Source: Saussurea involucrata (Eukaryota; Streptophyta; Magnoliopsida; Asterales; Asteraceae). From it: a DNA stretch of 64,000 nucleotides. A program made the position numbers and the translations under genes. Positions within the stretch are counted from its first letter, which is position 1; every line of letters begins with the position of its first letter. Positions 10,470-19,127 of the stretch are shown in pieces. Location of the stretch: assembly GCA_033807775.1 (NCBI GenBank), contig CM066314.1, positions 35,327,001 through 35,391,000 of the forward strand, given 5' to 3'. Below the pieces are notes generated by a model. It saw nothing but the letters and a program-made list of their open reading frames with translations. It was not told the DNA's origin and did no database searches.

Positions 10470-11474
10470 TTCCTTATTTTATTAACCAAGGTTTTAGTGT
10501 TTACCTTATTAACCAATCTGGCCATTCATCTTGACAATCAATGACTTAAATTGAAACAGTTTTTTTAATAATTAAATGATGAACACATATGATTAAACGA
10601 TATTCATATATGAAGAGGGGCATAAAAGTCAATTGAGAGAAAGTATAAGTTAATTAAAATAGTAACGAAATGCCCTGCCTTTGAGTGCGATTTAAACTAT
10701 TGCACCCTTGTTTAACGACACTTCCAAAACTGCATCTCATAATTAACACAACATAACCCACTTTCCTATACTTACTTCAAACTCAATTACATATTTACAT
10801 ATCAAAACCAATCTCATATATGCACAACAAAATAAAGTTCATAAATGCACATACATTCCAGTTTCATATATGCACATTTATCACGATTCATATATGCACA
10901 ACAAAAGCAAATTCAACACTTTAAGGTTCTGGGGATGTGGTGGAATATCACATCTGTCCAGGGTTCTAATCCAGGCGTACACAACAAATGTGGCCACTGA
11001 GGTTTAATCAGGGCTGATGTCTTACAGTTATAAATTGTCAATGGATTAGTCTAGGCATAGCCTAGAACACCCTTCCCAAAAAAATATATGCACAACAAAA
11101 CCAAATTCATATGTGAACATACATCCAATTTTCATATGTTCACATCCAAGAAAAAGTTCATACATAGTATAAGTGTTTGACCTACTCATAATACAATTCA
11201 TATATGCACAAAACATATTTAATCAATAACTGGACATACTTGTCATTCACAGTGAAAAACAAATCGTGAACATATCTTTTTTTTAAATAAAAAATAACTG
11301 CCATGTTTATCAATGTATATATCTATTAAATAATTTAAATACTTAAATTCCTTTAACTACCCCTAATTAATGCACCATATGATTACTAAAACAAAGAAAT
11401 TTACTAAAATCTTGTTGGTCCATATGGGTTAACAAGGTTAACACTAAAATGATAGTTAACAAAAGAATAACCCT
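10465..11474. mobile_element. MITE-like element with ~60-bp inverted ends and a nested SINE
   Basis: Starts AGGGTTTCCTTATTTTATTAAC...TTTTAGTGTTTACCTTATTAACC. The complement of its right end (AGGGTTATTCTTTTGTTAAC...TTTTAGTGTTAACCTTGTTAACC) matches this over about 60 bp. TA runs flank both sides. The interior repeats CATATATGCACAACAAAA-type units and is interrupted by a SINE at 10916-11084. No coding capacity. Confidence 0.55.
10916..11084 (+). mobile_element. SINE copy 1 (tRNA-derived)
   Basis: Shares about 150 bp with the SINE at 13340-13521: TGTGGTGGAATATC, B-box-like GGTTCTAATCC at 10962-10972, GGATTAGTCTAG, ACACCCTTCCC and an A-rich tail. The 5' head differs or is truncated. Flanking repeats TATATGCACAACAAAA... 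(10891-10915 and 11085-11109, one mismatch) are the likely target duplication. Confidence 0.7.
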
Positions 11475-11764
11475 ATATATATATATATAAATATATATAC
11501 ACACAGACTCCGTGCACACGTGCTTCTGCCTCGGCTTTTTGATCACGATCTTGTCACTGTCTATTTGTTCCTTGAGCAAGTTCTTAGACGCTCTACACCA
11601 GACTCCTCTACCTCCAAATAACTCGACTGCGAGTTCGAAAACTCGTCATCGTCATGGTAGTAATAAATCGTTGAAAGTGTTGGAGATATGTAGTGAATGG
11701 GGAAGTGTGACGACATAGGCGTGGTCATTGATCTTTATTGAAATCATGAAGCTAGGGTCATTAT
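11475..11764. other. Intergenic, no gene seen
   Basis: TA run followed by unremarkable sequence. The ORF at 11512-11718 has no recognisable domain and I do not call it. Confidence 0.6.
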
Positions 11765-12004
11765 ATCCGGGGTTCTAATTTGTTGTAGGTGCCAACCGAA
11801 AATCGTTTCTTTCGTAGAATGACCATGACATCATCTCCAAACTTGAAAGTCCTTCGACGTTGGTGTATGTTGGGGACTGCTCCCACGAACTGCCCCTTGA
11901 TTCGGGGATACCTCCGCATGATCATTACGGGGTTCGAACCCAGGTAGTAAGGGCTGCCAACCACTTACCCCAAGATGTTACCGAACCACTGAGCTACAAT
12001 GTCT
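11765..12004 (-). mobile_element. tRNA-derived SINE with consensus pol III boxes
   Basis: On the minus strand it begins near CATTGTAGCTCAGTGG. The A box TAGCTCAGTGG (11996-11986) is followed about 45 bp later by the B box GGTTCGAACCC (11941-11930), a perfect match to the pol III consensus. About 170 bp of non-tRNA body follows. The spacing fits a tRNA head, but the intervening sequence does not fold as a functional tRNA by eye. The 3' limit and target duplication were not resolved. Confidence 0.6.
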
Positions 12005-12351
12005 TTGGTAAAAGTGTTATCTATTTGAAATTAAGATTTCAAGTATGTTTTTTTTATTGTTGAAGTACAAATAGTGGTCGGAATAATATTGCATAAGTAA
12101 CTTGAATGCTAAATGTATCACTGATTTTAAAAGGTTATCACGTGAATCGTATCAAAATCGAAGTAGTAGAATTAATATTCAGCTTTCCCAATCATAGGTT
12201 TTTTCCACATAACAAAAAATCATTCAATTTCAAAATTAAATAATTATTGCCATCGATAAGTCAAATCCTACTTGTCAAGAAGTTTTAAAATCCTTCTTTC
12301 TACATCGTTTCATATTGAGCTTGTTTCTCACTTATTGTACGTCTTAATGAC

Positions 12352-12359
12352 TATAAATA
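12352..12359 (+). promoter_or_regulatory. TATA box of the peroxidase gene
   Basis: TATAAATA lies 115 bp upstream of the ATG at 12474, a normal distance for a plant gene with an ~85-nt leader. Confidence 0.75.
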
Positions 12360-12473
12360 GCATACCACATGATCGATATTATCACTCACCATCTCGGTCT
12401 TCTACTAAACCCAGTACTAATCAAGCACACGAAAGCATATCATACATACTGTTTTATAGTAGTAATATTGAAG

Positions 12474-14476
12474 ATGGTGTCTTCCTTTAACAAAATGCAC
12501 ATCTTATTGTGTCTCATGTTAGCCACCATGACTACCATCGCACAAGGCCAAACACGGATTGGATTTTACGGCACCACTTGTCCAACGGTCCAAACCATAG
12601 TCCAGGCCACGGTTCAGTCTGCTTTCCGAACCAACCCTGCAGTGGCTGCTGGCTTACTAAGAATGTTTTTCCACGACTGCTTTGTCTTGGGTTGTGATGC
12701 GTCTATACTACTTTCCGGCCAATCAACTGAAAGAACAGCGCCACCCAACCTCTCCTTGGTAGGATTCGAAGTTATCGATGCTGCAAAAACGCAGATTGAA
12801 ACCGCTTGTCCTGGAGTGGTCTCTTGTGCTGATATTCTTGCTCTTGCTGCCCGTGATGCTGTGGTCCTGGTAATTAAATGTTTTCTTAATACTCTATCAT
12901 GGGTGCATCAAGCACAATACAATAAAAAGCGGTTTTACAAGAACCCAAATTAATATGACTTAACTTTAATAGAATAAACAAATGTCCGTCCAATTTAAAT
13001 GGGTCACAGTTCACTACAAAACAAATGACTTTTACCCACAAAATTTCCCTGAGAAATTTTTTATCGGTGATTACCTAGAAAATATCAATGGTTTGGTAGA
13101 ATTCAATATTTTTCAAGAAAATACCCATGAGAATATCCGGATAATCTCACTAATTTATATTACCCACCAACTTTTGTGACGGTTTTGTGACTGACACGGA
13201 AAAGTTCATATGTAAAAGTTCGTTTAGTAGTTCTTTGTTGATGGGGCGCTTGTAGAATCAATTTGAAATAAAATGTCATAGTATTCTAAGTATATAACAT
13301 TATTTGAAAAAGTGTGTTATTAAAATAAGTGTTTTATAACCACAAGGGTTGTGGCGTACTGGTTAAGGTACGGGAAAATGTGGTGGAATATCCCATCTGC
13401 CCAGGGTTCTACTCCAGGCGTACACAACAATTGTGGCCACTGAGGGCTGATGTCTTACAGTCATAATTTGCCAAGGGATTAGTCTAGACGTAGCCGATGA
13501 CACCCTTCCCAGAAAAAAAAAATAAGTGTTTTATAAAAAAACATGTGTTTGTTGAAAACTCCTCAATAGTGTACTATTTCAAAAATATCCAAAATCTTTT
13601 TAGGATTCCCAAATAAGTCTAAACATCATAATATAACATCTTTATCTAGTAGGTTTCATAACTTAGTCTATATATCAGGACGTTTTCGATATCTTTTTCA
13701 TACTATAAAACTGATACTGTTACAGCAAAAGCTATAGTATGTTGTTCAACTATGGTCTTTAATCATTTTGCTTGACATCTTGCAGTCAGGAGGAACTACT
13801 TGGCAGGTGCCAACAGGGCGTAGAGATGGATTAGTTTCCCAAGCATCTGCTACCGTAGATTTGCCTGCCTTTAATGACCCTATCAGTGTCCAAATTAGCA
13901 AGTTTGCAGATAAAAATCTTAACACCCAAGATCTTGTTGCTCTTGTTGGTAAGTAGAGAGAAATTTATATATAACACACAAACATAACTACCACAACTAC
14001 TTTTACATGAAAACATGTTTAATAAACTATTAAATTGTATAATTTCATGTTTACAAGGAGGACACACAATTGGGACTGCTGCTTGTGCAGTTTTCAGTTA
14101 CAGACTATACAATTTCAGTGGTACCAACCAACCTGACCCCGATATAAACCCAGCATTCCTTCCCCAGCTCCGAACACTTTGCCCAAACGGTGGTAATGCG
14201 TCGACACGTGTGGCCCTTGATACTGGCAGCGCTAACCGCTTCGACACTTCCTACTTCGTAAACGTGAGGAATGGGCGGGGTGTTCTTGAATCCGATGCCA
14301 AGTTATTGAGTAACCCGACAACACGGACATTCGTTGAGAGGTTTTCCGGAGCTGTGGGAGGACCTGCATTGAGATTCCCTGCTGAGTTTGCAAGATCGAT
14401 GGTGAAGTTGGGTAATACCGAGTTGAAAACAGGGAGTAGAGGAGAAATCCGTAGAGTTTGTTCTGCAATCAATTGA
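12474..14476 (+). CDS. Class III secretory peroxidase
   Basis: Haem peroxidase of the plant secretory pathway, oxidising phenolics with hydrogen peroxide in the apoplast or vacuole. Exons 12474-12869, 13786-13948 and 14058-14476 join to 325 residues, the usual family length; both introns are GT...AG. Residues 1-25 form a signal peptide (hydrophobic LLCLMLATMTTIAQG). The distal site RMFFHDC places the catalytic Arg63 and His67. LVGGHTIG gives the proximal haem ligand His189. The paired cysteines expected of the family (for example C69 and C74) are present. The family usually has three introns; the one normally after the distal region is missing here and the other two are retained. LVGG replaces the common LSGG. 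Intron 1 (916 bp) is enlarged by transposon insertions. The frame is open and splice sites are good, so it is probably functional. The exact isozyme cannot be told. Confidence 0.93.
13012..13165. mobile_element. CACTA-type terminus in peroxidase intron 1
   Basis: Starts CACTACAAAACAAATGACTT and continues with GGTGATTACCTAGAAAATATxAATGGTTTGGTAGAAT-like sequence. This is the inverted counterpart of the terminus ending at 35322. No matching right end or 3-bp duplication is evident in the intron, so it is a decayed or truncated element. Confidence 0.6.
13340..13521 (+). mobile_element. SINE copy 2 in peroxidase intron 1
   Basis: A 182-bp element with a tRNA-like head: A-box-like TGGCGTACTGG and B-box-like GGTTCTACTCC, then a body shared with the copy at 10916, ending in an A-rich tail. 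It is bounded by the 15-bp direct repeat ATAAGTGTTTTATAA (13325-13339 and 13522-13536), the expected LINE-type target duplication. It is sense-oriented relative to the gene. Confidence 0.85.
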
Positions 14477-14829
14477 TCACAATGGGATTTCATAGAGATG
14501 TGCTTACTCGAAAGCCCAATAGGTTATATATACTTGTATCCACATCTTTTGATTCCATCATCTTGTCGAATGATAAGAATAAGTTTCTTTTATCCCAATC
14601 TTTCCTAAGAAGGAAAGATTAAATGAACTTTATGTTTAGTAAAGTGATCAAGCATAAGTTGCGTGTATCATCTTATTTGGCTCAACGGTATTTGACAACT
14701 TAGCCTATACAAAGATAAAGGGCTTCAATATATCTCATCAAAGATGATGTGTATGTGTGAGTTTCGTTTGTGGTATATAAATGTTATATTCTTTAAGAAA
14801 ATGAAAGATTAAATAGGATTAGACGGATC
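14477..14829. other. 3' flank of the peroxidase gene
   Basis: Likely 3' UTR and downstream sequence. AATAAG near 14578 could serve as a plant-type polyadenylation signal. No other gene is seen. Confidence 0.5.
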
Positions 14830-14880
14830 AGGAGAGAGAGGGAGGGAGGGAGGGAGGGAGGGAGGAAGAGAGAGAGAGAA
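14830..14880. repeat. GGGA/GA microsatellite
   Basis: A run of GAGA, six GGGA units and further GA repeats, purine-only on the plus strand. Confidence 0.9.
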
Positions 14881-14941
14881 GCTCGGTTTTTTTGAACTAT
14901 ATAATATTATATACGGTAATTGCAACAAATAAATTCACACA

Positions 14942-15046
14942 CCCTTCTCACCTTCTCACCTTTGGTGAGGTTTAAACCCCTGACCTCCTAGGAGGCCAAA
15001 GGCTCCAATTCCACTATGCCAAAGGCCCTTTGGTAACTCGGATTTT
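14942..15046 (-). mobile_element. Possible SINE fragment
   Basis: On the minus strand, TTTGGCATAGTGG (A-box-like) is followed by AGGGGTTTAAACC (B-box-like) about 40 bp later. This resembles a tRNA-derived SINE head of a family different from the others here. Body and target duplication were not resolved. Confidence 0.4.
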
Positions 15047-15074
15047 ACTGTCTTGATTAATTACAATTACATAG

Positions 15075-15292
15075 TATTAACAAATATTATAATTTGTAAT
15101 TGAATTGACTTGATTCTTACATCAACCACTAAGGGGAATATATACACAATTTGAGAAATAGAAACTCTATCCTAGAGATTACAAAATTAATTACAAAAGA
15201 TGTGAATAGAGAATAAATCAAGGGATATTATTTTGGTGATCAAGAGAATTGATTTGGGTGATTAAGAGATTTGATTTGGTGTATCTCTATCA
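15075..15292 (-). repeat. 3' LTR of the small copia element
   Basis: Nearly identical to 16699-16918, with a few substitutions and small indels. On the minus strand it begins TGATAGAGATACACC. Its other end reads ...GTTAATA instead of the canonical CA. A purine-rich GCGGGGGCA precedes it. Confidence 0.85.
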
Positions 15293-15299
15293 TGCCCCC

Positions 15300-16588
15300 G
15301 CAAGATAAACATCGTCCTTAAGAGACCCTTGGAGAAAGGCATTATTAATGTCAACTTTTGCATGGCATCACGCCAAATTAGACTTTTGAGTGCTTAAGTG
15401 ATGGTAGTGGGCTCGGTAGAGGAAGGTTGGAAAGAACATGGAGGTTCATTTTATTAAAGGGTTTTCGAATGTTATTTTGTAGGCGAGTTATAGGTGGGTG
15501 TGGACGTGGTGGGGAAGGGACGGTTGAGGATGAAGCTTGGGATAGGTTATGGGGTTCAGAAGTAAGAACAGTGGAAGAAGAGCCATGAGAAGGGTTAGAG
15601 GAGTGGGCAGGTAGTATCACATCAGGGAATTGGTGGCGAAAAATGGGGCATTGTGAGACATAATGACCTTGGTTTCGACACCATTGACATCGACCATTGA
15701 AGGTTTGAGGTGAGCGTATAGGAGGAGGGTAAGTAGGTTGGTTAGGAGTAGGAAGAATGTCGGCATTAGAAGGAACACGGTTTTGATGGTAGCGGTTTTG
15801 GTAGTGGCGGTTTTGGTGATTAGCGATATGGTTGACAGTGGTGGGAAGGGGTTTGAGGGGGAGTTGGATTTGTGTTTAAGGGAGAGTTCACGGTTCATGA
15901 GTTTCTCATGTAACTCATCAAATGTGATTGGGTTCTCATGGCTTTGAACGTCATTGATAACATTCTCATAGTCGGGGTCATTGAGTTGGTCAAGGACTTT
16001 ATCAACGATGTCATCGGGTTCAAGAGGTCGACCAAGAGATGCTAGTTGATCGGTACAACCTCGCTAACGCGCGAGGGACTATCCTTTCTATCACTTGCCC
16101 TTTCTTTTCACTCTCAAGAAACTCTTGATTTCCTGCATATATTCAGAGATAGAAAGAGTGCCCTTCGTAATATTACGAAGATGATCTTTTATTTGTTTAA
16201 GATGGCCTTTTAAGGGATTGGCATATGTCTTGGCAAGAGTTTGCCATGCATCATAGGTTGGTAGGACATTGAGAGATGAGAGGGACGAGTTGGCTAGAAA
16301 GTGTTCCGGCAAGAGCTCCAAGTATGAGTTTGTCTTGACGGAACCAAGTGGTGTAAGAGGGATTGGTAGTAGTGGTATTATTGTTGGTAATCGTCTTTGA
16401 CGGAGTGGGGTAAGAGCCATCTATGAATTTATGTACATCATAGCCAAGGAGAGTTGCTTCAAGTTGGGTTTTCCAAGAAATGTAGTTTGTAGGAGTGAGT
16501 TTAAGGATATGGGAAAGAGAAATAATGATGAAGGGTTTAGTAGGTTCTGTAGTGTTAGGAATAGTGGATTCTTCATTGGGTGCCATGG
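15300..16588 (-). pseudogene. copia gag with fused RT remnant, frameshifted
   Basis: The start is MAPNEES near 16585 (minus strand). It has the copia gag signature with NYISWKTQLEATLLGYDVHKF and later YDAWQTLAKTYANPL...LRNITKGT, then a shifted frame leading to a CCHC knuckle CQWCRNQGHYVSQC near 15,690. After a Ser/Pro-rich linker (PHPPITRLQNN) it jumps directly to VDINNAFLQGSLKDDVYL, a piece of reverse transcriptase, just before the 3' LTR. At least two frameshifts and stops prevent translation of a single product. Confidence 0.75.
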
Positions 16589-16685
16589 AAAGCAAGTGGA
16601 ATATGGAAGGGAAAAAGAAAAACCAAGGGAAGAGCACTGTCGTGGGTAGCTAAGGAGAAGAAAGAAAAAAATATGGATCTTTTAT

Positions 16686-16698
16686 GCTCTTGATACCA
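16686..16698 (-). other. Primer binding site of the small copia element
   Basis: On the minus strand TGGTATCAAGAGC, a one-base-insertion variant of the tRNA-Met primer binding site, abuts the 5' LTR. Confidence 0.75.
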
Positions 16699-16918
16699 TA
16701 TTAACAAATATTATAATTTGTAATTGAATTGACTTGATTCTTACATCAACCACTAAGGGGAATATATATACACAATTTGAGAAATAGAAACTCTATCTTA
16801 GAGATTACAAAATTAATTACAAAGGATGTGAATAGAGAATAAATCAAGGGATATTATTTTGGTGATCAAGAGAATTGATTTTGGTGATCAAGAGATTTGA
16901 TTTGGTGTATCTCTATCA
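16699..16918 (-). repeat. 5' LTR of the small copia element
   Basis: Pairs with 15075-15292; adjacent to the CATAG duplication at 16919. Confidence 0.85.
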
Positions 16919-16923
16919 CATAG

Positions 16924-17541
16924 GACTCTCTTCTTATATGAAAAACTCTAACCGACTAACCTCCAGCTAATTTACTGCTAATGGTTAACAACAGATTCCA
17001 AACAGTAGAAATTATAAATACACCCTTATGGTTGATACTCCCCCTCAAGATGAGCCTGAAAAGATGTTCTTCAAGGTCATCTTGGATCATAACAACTTCA
17101 GTTTGATATATACGAGGCAGAGGATTTGTGAGAAGATCAACTAAGTGATGGTGAGAACGAATGGGCATTAAAAAAATAATTTTTTGATTAGCCTTTTCAC
17201 GAATAACATGGCAATCCACTTCAATATGTTTGGTATGTACGTGAAGTACGGGATTGGAAGCAATTTGCAAAGCAGAAGATGAAGTCGAAACGTTCAAATC
17301 TGCCGATAATTGTTTCAACCATATAATCTCGCATGTAGCTAAATCCATGGCCCCATATGCAGCCTCGGTTGATGATCGAGAAACGGTGTTTTGTTTCTTT
17401 GATTTCCTTGATATTAAAGAATCACTGAGGAATCACAAAATGCTCACAATTGTAGGCTAGGAGATGCCAACAAAAGAATGCCCTGTCCTAGTTCATTCTT
17501 GAGATACTTCACTAAATGCATTGCTACAGTCATCTGTGTCT
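16924..17541 (-). pseudogene. copia RNase H / 3' end fragment
   Basis: On the minus strand this gives a degenerate reverse-transcriptase tail (VKYLKNELGQGILL) and RNase H (KKQNTVSRSSTEAAYGAM, then HTKHIEVDCHVIREK and VDLLTNPLP). A purine tract TTGAGGGGGAGTA at about 17040 and the start of an LTR follow. An internal deletion removes part of the segment before KKQNTV. It is the host of both the small copia element and the short-LTR copia that starts at 17542. Confidence 0.75.
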
Positions 17542-17803
17542 TGTTGAAGACTGATTCAAAACTGATTAAGAGTTTGAAACATAATTGATATGGAGTTACT
17601 AGTCTTTTATTTTTGTGTTTAATAATTTGGGATGTTAAACTTTGTGATATTATTTTAGCTTTTAATTTTATGTTTCAGCTTCCTATTTTGTAGTGTTTAT
17701 GTTTCTTTTGTAAGCCTATTTATACAAGGCTTTTATCTTGTTGAATAAATAGAGTGAATCATCTACGCAAATACATATTGTTTCACCAAAGTGAGTTCCA
17801 ACA
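17542..17803 (+). repeat. 5' LTR of the short-LTR copia
   Basis: Bounded TG...CA and followed directly by a primer binding site. Contains TATTTATACAAGG as a likely TATA region. The left boundary is inferred from the terminal TGTTG and the end of homology to the minus-strand fragment. Confidence 0.65.
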
Positions 17804-17934
17804 GTTTTGGTATCAGAGCAATCTTTGAGACAGGTGAACACGGGCAGTTTCCTAACTTAAATTACCAGGTGAGGTCCCAAGAGTCAAACACAAACAGAAA
17901 GTAGCTACCACCAAATTGTGAGAAACTTCCATCC

Positions 17935-18363
17935 ATGGCAGGCAATGGTACAAACCCTTCTGCTCAACCATTGATTCCATTTTTTTAAGGGGGAATATCA
18001 TCCTTGGAGTCTAAAAATGAAAACTGTGTTCAAGTCCCAGGAGTTATGGGATTTAGTAGAGTCAGGGTATGAAGAGCTGAACCCGACAATGGCAAACCTG
18101 ATCAGTTGCGAGAGACTCGGAAAAAGGACCCTTGCGAGAGACTCGGAAAAAGGACCCAAAGGCACTACTCTTCATCCAATTTGCACTGGATGATGATATT
18201 TTCCCTCTAATTTCAGCAGCGACCACCTCTCATCAAGCTTGAGAAATCCTGAAACAAGAATATTTGGGAGATAAGAAGGTAATTACTCTTAAATTACAGA
18301 TCCTTCGTTGTGATTTTGAAACTCTTGCTATGAAAGATAAAGAGTTCGCGCAAGAGACTTATC
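17935..18363 (+). pseudogene. copia gag, N-terminal half
   Basis: ATG at 17935. After about 15 codons a run of T shifts the frame. The next frame reads WSLKMKTVFKSQELWDLVESGYE, the classic copia gag (UBN2) motif. Duplicated 24-bp GTTGCGAGAGACTCGGAAAA units at 18105-18150 shift it again. It ends at the TAGGG target site of the family B element and continues at 29272. Confidence 0.75.
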
Positions 18364-18368
18364 TAGGG

Positions 18369-19065
18369 TGTCAGGATCGATTCTTAACAAGAATTAAACT
18401 TCTTAGAAACAGAATTTAGAGAATCTTGCGGAATAGAACTCTAAAATAATTAAAGAACAATCAATAGAATTCAACACACTGTATATATCAAACTGTATTA
18501 CTCACAAGCTTTACACCAAACCTCAATCTTGTTGAACAGGCTCAACAAGACGATTTCTACTTCTCTAGAAATAGGGTTCTTACACCTTGAGGTTAATTCA
18601 CTCTTGAATCAATATAGAATTCTGTATATTATCTATCTTCTATCGTATATTTTCTAATAGCTATCTATCAATACTATATATACAAAAGTAATTACAAGAT
18701 AACTATCAAAAGTGAATTGATCTTCTGAATCTTCGTTAAACATATCTTGATCAATTCCTTCTTTGTCTCCAAAAGTATCGCATCCCAAACTTATCAAGTC
18801 AGCAGTATTAACAATGATTTGGCTCAGCAGCATTAACGACCTTCAGCAGTATTGACCTTCACAGTCTTCAAGCAGTAGTAACTCAGCTCAGCAGCACTAA
18901 CTATATCTAGCAGTAGTAATTTGGTCTAGCAGTACTAACCGTGTCTAGCAGTAGTAACTTCGTCTAGCAGTAGTAACCTTGCCTAGCAGTAGTAACGAAG
19001 AACTGGCAGTAGTAACATTGTCTTGGCAGTACTAACCATACTTAGCATATCTTCAGTTCCCAACA
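18369..19065 (-). repeat. 3' LTR of family B
   Basis: 697 bp, TGTTGGGAACTG...GATCCTGACA on the minus strand. A TATA-like TATATATAGT lies at 18682-18673. A 12-copy motif array (18802-19036) sits upstream of the TATA in U3. Confidence 0.95.
18802..19036. repeat. GCAGYANTRAY motif array in the 3' LTR
   Basis: Twelve copies of GCAGTATTAAC, GCAGTAGTAAC, GCAGTACTAAC or close variants at roughly 20-bp spacing, all in one orientation. The identical set is in the other LTR at 29003-29237. Confidence 0.9.
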
Positions 19066-19079
19066 ATCTCCCCCTAACT
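19066..19079 (-). other. Polypurine tract of family B
   Basis: On the minus strand TTAGGGGGAGAT directly precedes the 3' LTR, the expected plus-strand primer site. Confidence 0.85.
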
Positions 19080-19127
19080 TGACTTTTAGGAAAAGAAGTC
19101 AAGTTCTTCAGATGATGCTTCCAAAAC

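Larger units (their letters stand above)
15075..16918 (-). mobile_element. Small internally deleted Ty1/copia element
   Basis: A 1,844-bp minus-strand element with 218- and 220-bp LTRs (15075-15292 and 16699-16918) and the 5-bp target duplication CATAG (15070-15074 and 16919-16923). The internal part holds gag and a tiny reverse-transcriptase remnant; protease, integrase and most of RT/RNase H are missing. It must depend on a full-length relative for movement. It is inserted in the LTR region of older minus-strand copia debris (16924-17541). Confidence 0.87.

Noticed and set aside
11930..11996. Possible tRNA gene
   Set aside because: A and B boxes are good, but the sequence between and around them does not give a tRNA cloverleaf by eye and it continues into a SINE-like body.
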